DNA from: Elusimicrobiota bacterium
GTDB lineage: Bacteria; Elusimicrobiota; Elusimicrobia; UBA1565; UBA9628
Assembly (NCBI GenBank): GCA_003452935.1
Contig: DMMY01000030.1
Span: forward strand, 61,798-125,797
Direction: 5' to 3'
Length of the DNA stretch: 64,000 nt
Each line of letters opens with the position of its first letter. Within the stretch, counting starts at the first letter, position 1. Both the position numbers and the translations under genes were made by a program. Below are positions 63,159 to 64,000 of the stretch, one piece after another. The notes beneath the pieces are model-generated. The model searched no databases. It was not told the origin of the DNA and saw only the letters and a list, made by a program, of their open reading frames with translations.

Positions 63159-64000
63159 TCATTTCTTCACCCCGAAACGCGTCGATGCCGAGGTCGTCTG
63201 GCCGTTGGCCTTGATCGCCAAATGCAGGCCGTAAACGCCCGCGGCCACCACCTGGCCGTTTTGGTTGCGGCCCTCCCAGCTGATCGTATTGAAACCTTGC
63301 CGCCCGCCGGCGTTGCCCGCGCTCATGCCCGTCCGCCAGACCTCCCGTCCAAAGACGTCGGTGATCGTGGCGCTGACGTCGCTGTCAACGTCGAGACGAT
63401 ACTCGATGGTCAAGGGCCGCTGCATGATGGCCACGGGGCTGGGATACGCCGCCAGATCGCGGTCTCCCAAGAGGGAAGTCAGGATGCTGACCTCCGCCGA
63501 AGGGAGGTTCGCGGGAGGCTGCGCCCAAACCAGGATTTTATTCATCTCCGACATCATGCCGCTGATAAAGGCGAACTGCGTCCGGCCCGCCGAATCAGTC
63601 ATGGCCTGGCTCTGCGTGACCGAAGCCTCGCCCACGCGCAGCCGGCCCGAGCCCTGCTGTATCTGGGCGGCCACGCCCACGCCGGCCGCGCCGTTGCCCA
63701 CGGCGTCGGTCACCAACGCGCTTATCGCGCCCACGGCGCCCGCGGCCAGCCGCGTCGGATTCGCGGTCGCGATCAGCCGGCTCGCGGGCCCGGGGTTGAC
63801 CTGCACCGGGCCGGCCAAGGATGTCGCCCCCGCCAACTCCGGCGGATAGGACTCGCCGATGAGCTCCAGCCAGATCGTCTCGGCCTTCTGGTAGGTTTGG
63901 TTGGGGATGGTGAAGGTAAAATTGCCGGAAGTCCCCTCGGGAATGGAAAATTCGACATGAGAGATGCCCAAAGCGCCGGCGGCGGGCGCGAAATGCGCAG
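63159..64000 (-). CDS. C-terminal part of a secreted Ig-repeat protein with FlgD-Ig/T9SS-like end (cut by window edge)
   Basis: The frame is open from the right edge to the stop at 63159, so only the last 280 residues are seen. An invasin-like Ig domain (SRLIATANPTRLAAGAVGAI to ILVWAQPP) precedes a C-terminal unit with AYPSPVAIMQRPLTIEYRL, ATITDVFGREVW, TISWEGRNQNGQVVAAGVYG and a basic end. This matches the FlgD-Ig or type A sorting-domain pattern of type IX secretion cargo. It lies 41 nt upstream of the TPR gene and appears to be first among the visible operon genes. Confidence 0.75.
   Translation of the reverse strand, partial: AHFAPAAGALGISHVEFSIPEGTSGNFTFTIPNQTYQKAETIWLELIGESYPPELAGATSLAGPVQVNPGPASRLIATANPTRLAAGAVGAISALVTDAVGNGAAGVGVAAQIQQGSGRLRVGEASVTQSQAMTDSAGRTQFAFISGMMSEMNKILVWAQPPANLPSAEVSILTSLLGDRDLAAYPSPVAIMQRPLTIEYRLDVDSDVSATITDVFGREVWRTGMSAGNAGGRQGFNTISWEGRNQNGQVVAAGVYGLHLAIKANGQTTSASTRFGVKK

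Overview
The window is a gene-dense, high-G+C stretch of a Gram-negative bacterial chromosome. An outer membrane is implied by an AsmA-like protein, a PorV-like barrel, TonB/ExbB/ExbD and lipoproteins. Several genes encode long exported proteins with a signal peptide, a low-complexity Ala/Pro/Ser-rich N-terminus and an unusual C-terminal domain. That style, the mix of genes and the weak similarity to well-studied phyla suggest an uncultured lineage. My best guess is Elusimicrobiota-like, at low to moderate confidence. I saw no tRNA, rRNA or CRISPR array.

Layout. 1-8.8 kb: AsmA-like envelope protein (cut by the left edge), an HtrA-like protease and NlpC/P60 hydrolase pair, a BT1/MFS transporter and a secreted hypothetical protein. 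9.2-12.3 kb: overlapping tatA / nucleotidyltransferase / tatC, then a radical SAM enzyme coupled to a GT2 glycosyltransferase. 12.3-18.6 kb: exported HAD phosphatase, membrane M28 peptidase, wrbA, and a secreted lectin-fold protein bracketed by short repeats. 18.6-24 kb: ketosynthase III, malonyltransferase-like protein, two class III aminotransferases and a HEAT-repeat protein. 24-30.7 kb: a 1425-aa exported protein, a rearrangement scar, an AAA/DUF4143 ATPase and a response regulator. 30.7-41.3 kb: CoA-transferase pair, ettA, two paralogues of an unknown exported protein (one frameshifted), a PIN/NYN-like protein, lysine 2,3-aminomutase and rfbC. 41.4-48.9 kb: pseudouridine synthase, adenine deaminase and a citrulline/ornithine catabolic operon (COG2403 protein, rocD, arcC, OTC). 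48.9-55.2 kb: lipoprotein, CDF transporter, Fe-SOD, fabF, a small ORF, an RpoD-like sigma factor and a PAS protein. 55.3-64 kb: a minus-strand operon of at least eight genes joining a FlgD-Ig/T9SS-like cargo end, a large TPR protein, ExbB, two ExbDs, TonB, a FlgD-Ig/OmpA-like protein and a PorV-like barrel.

Three patterns run across the window. (1) Many genes have a TANAAT -10 box about 6 nt before the start codon and no Shine-Dalgarno sequence, as expected for leaderless mRNAs. (2) A short REP-like repeat (core GGTGCCRGA) sits at, or supplies, the stop codon of several unrelated genes. (3) Perfect hairpins without U-tracts lie between genes. The most system-like element is the terminal ExbBD-TonB/PorV operon, which I read as a dedicated energised envelope or secretion machine.
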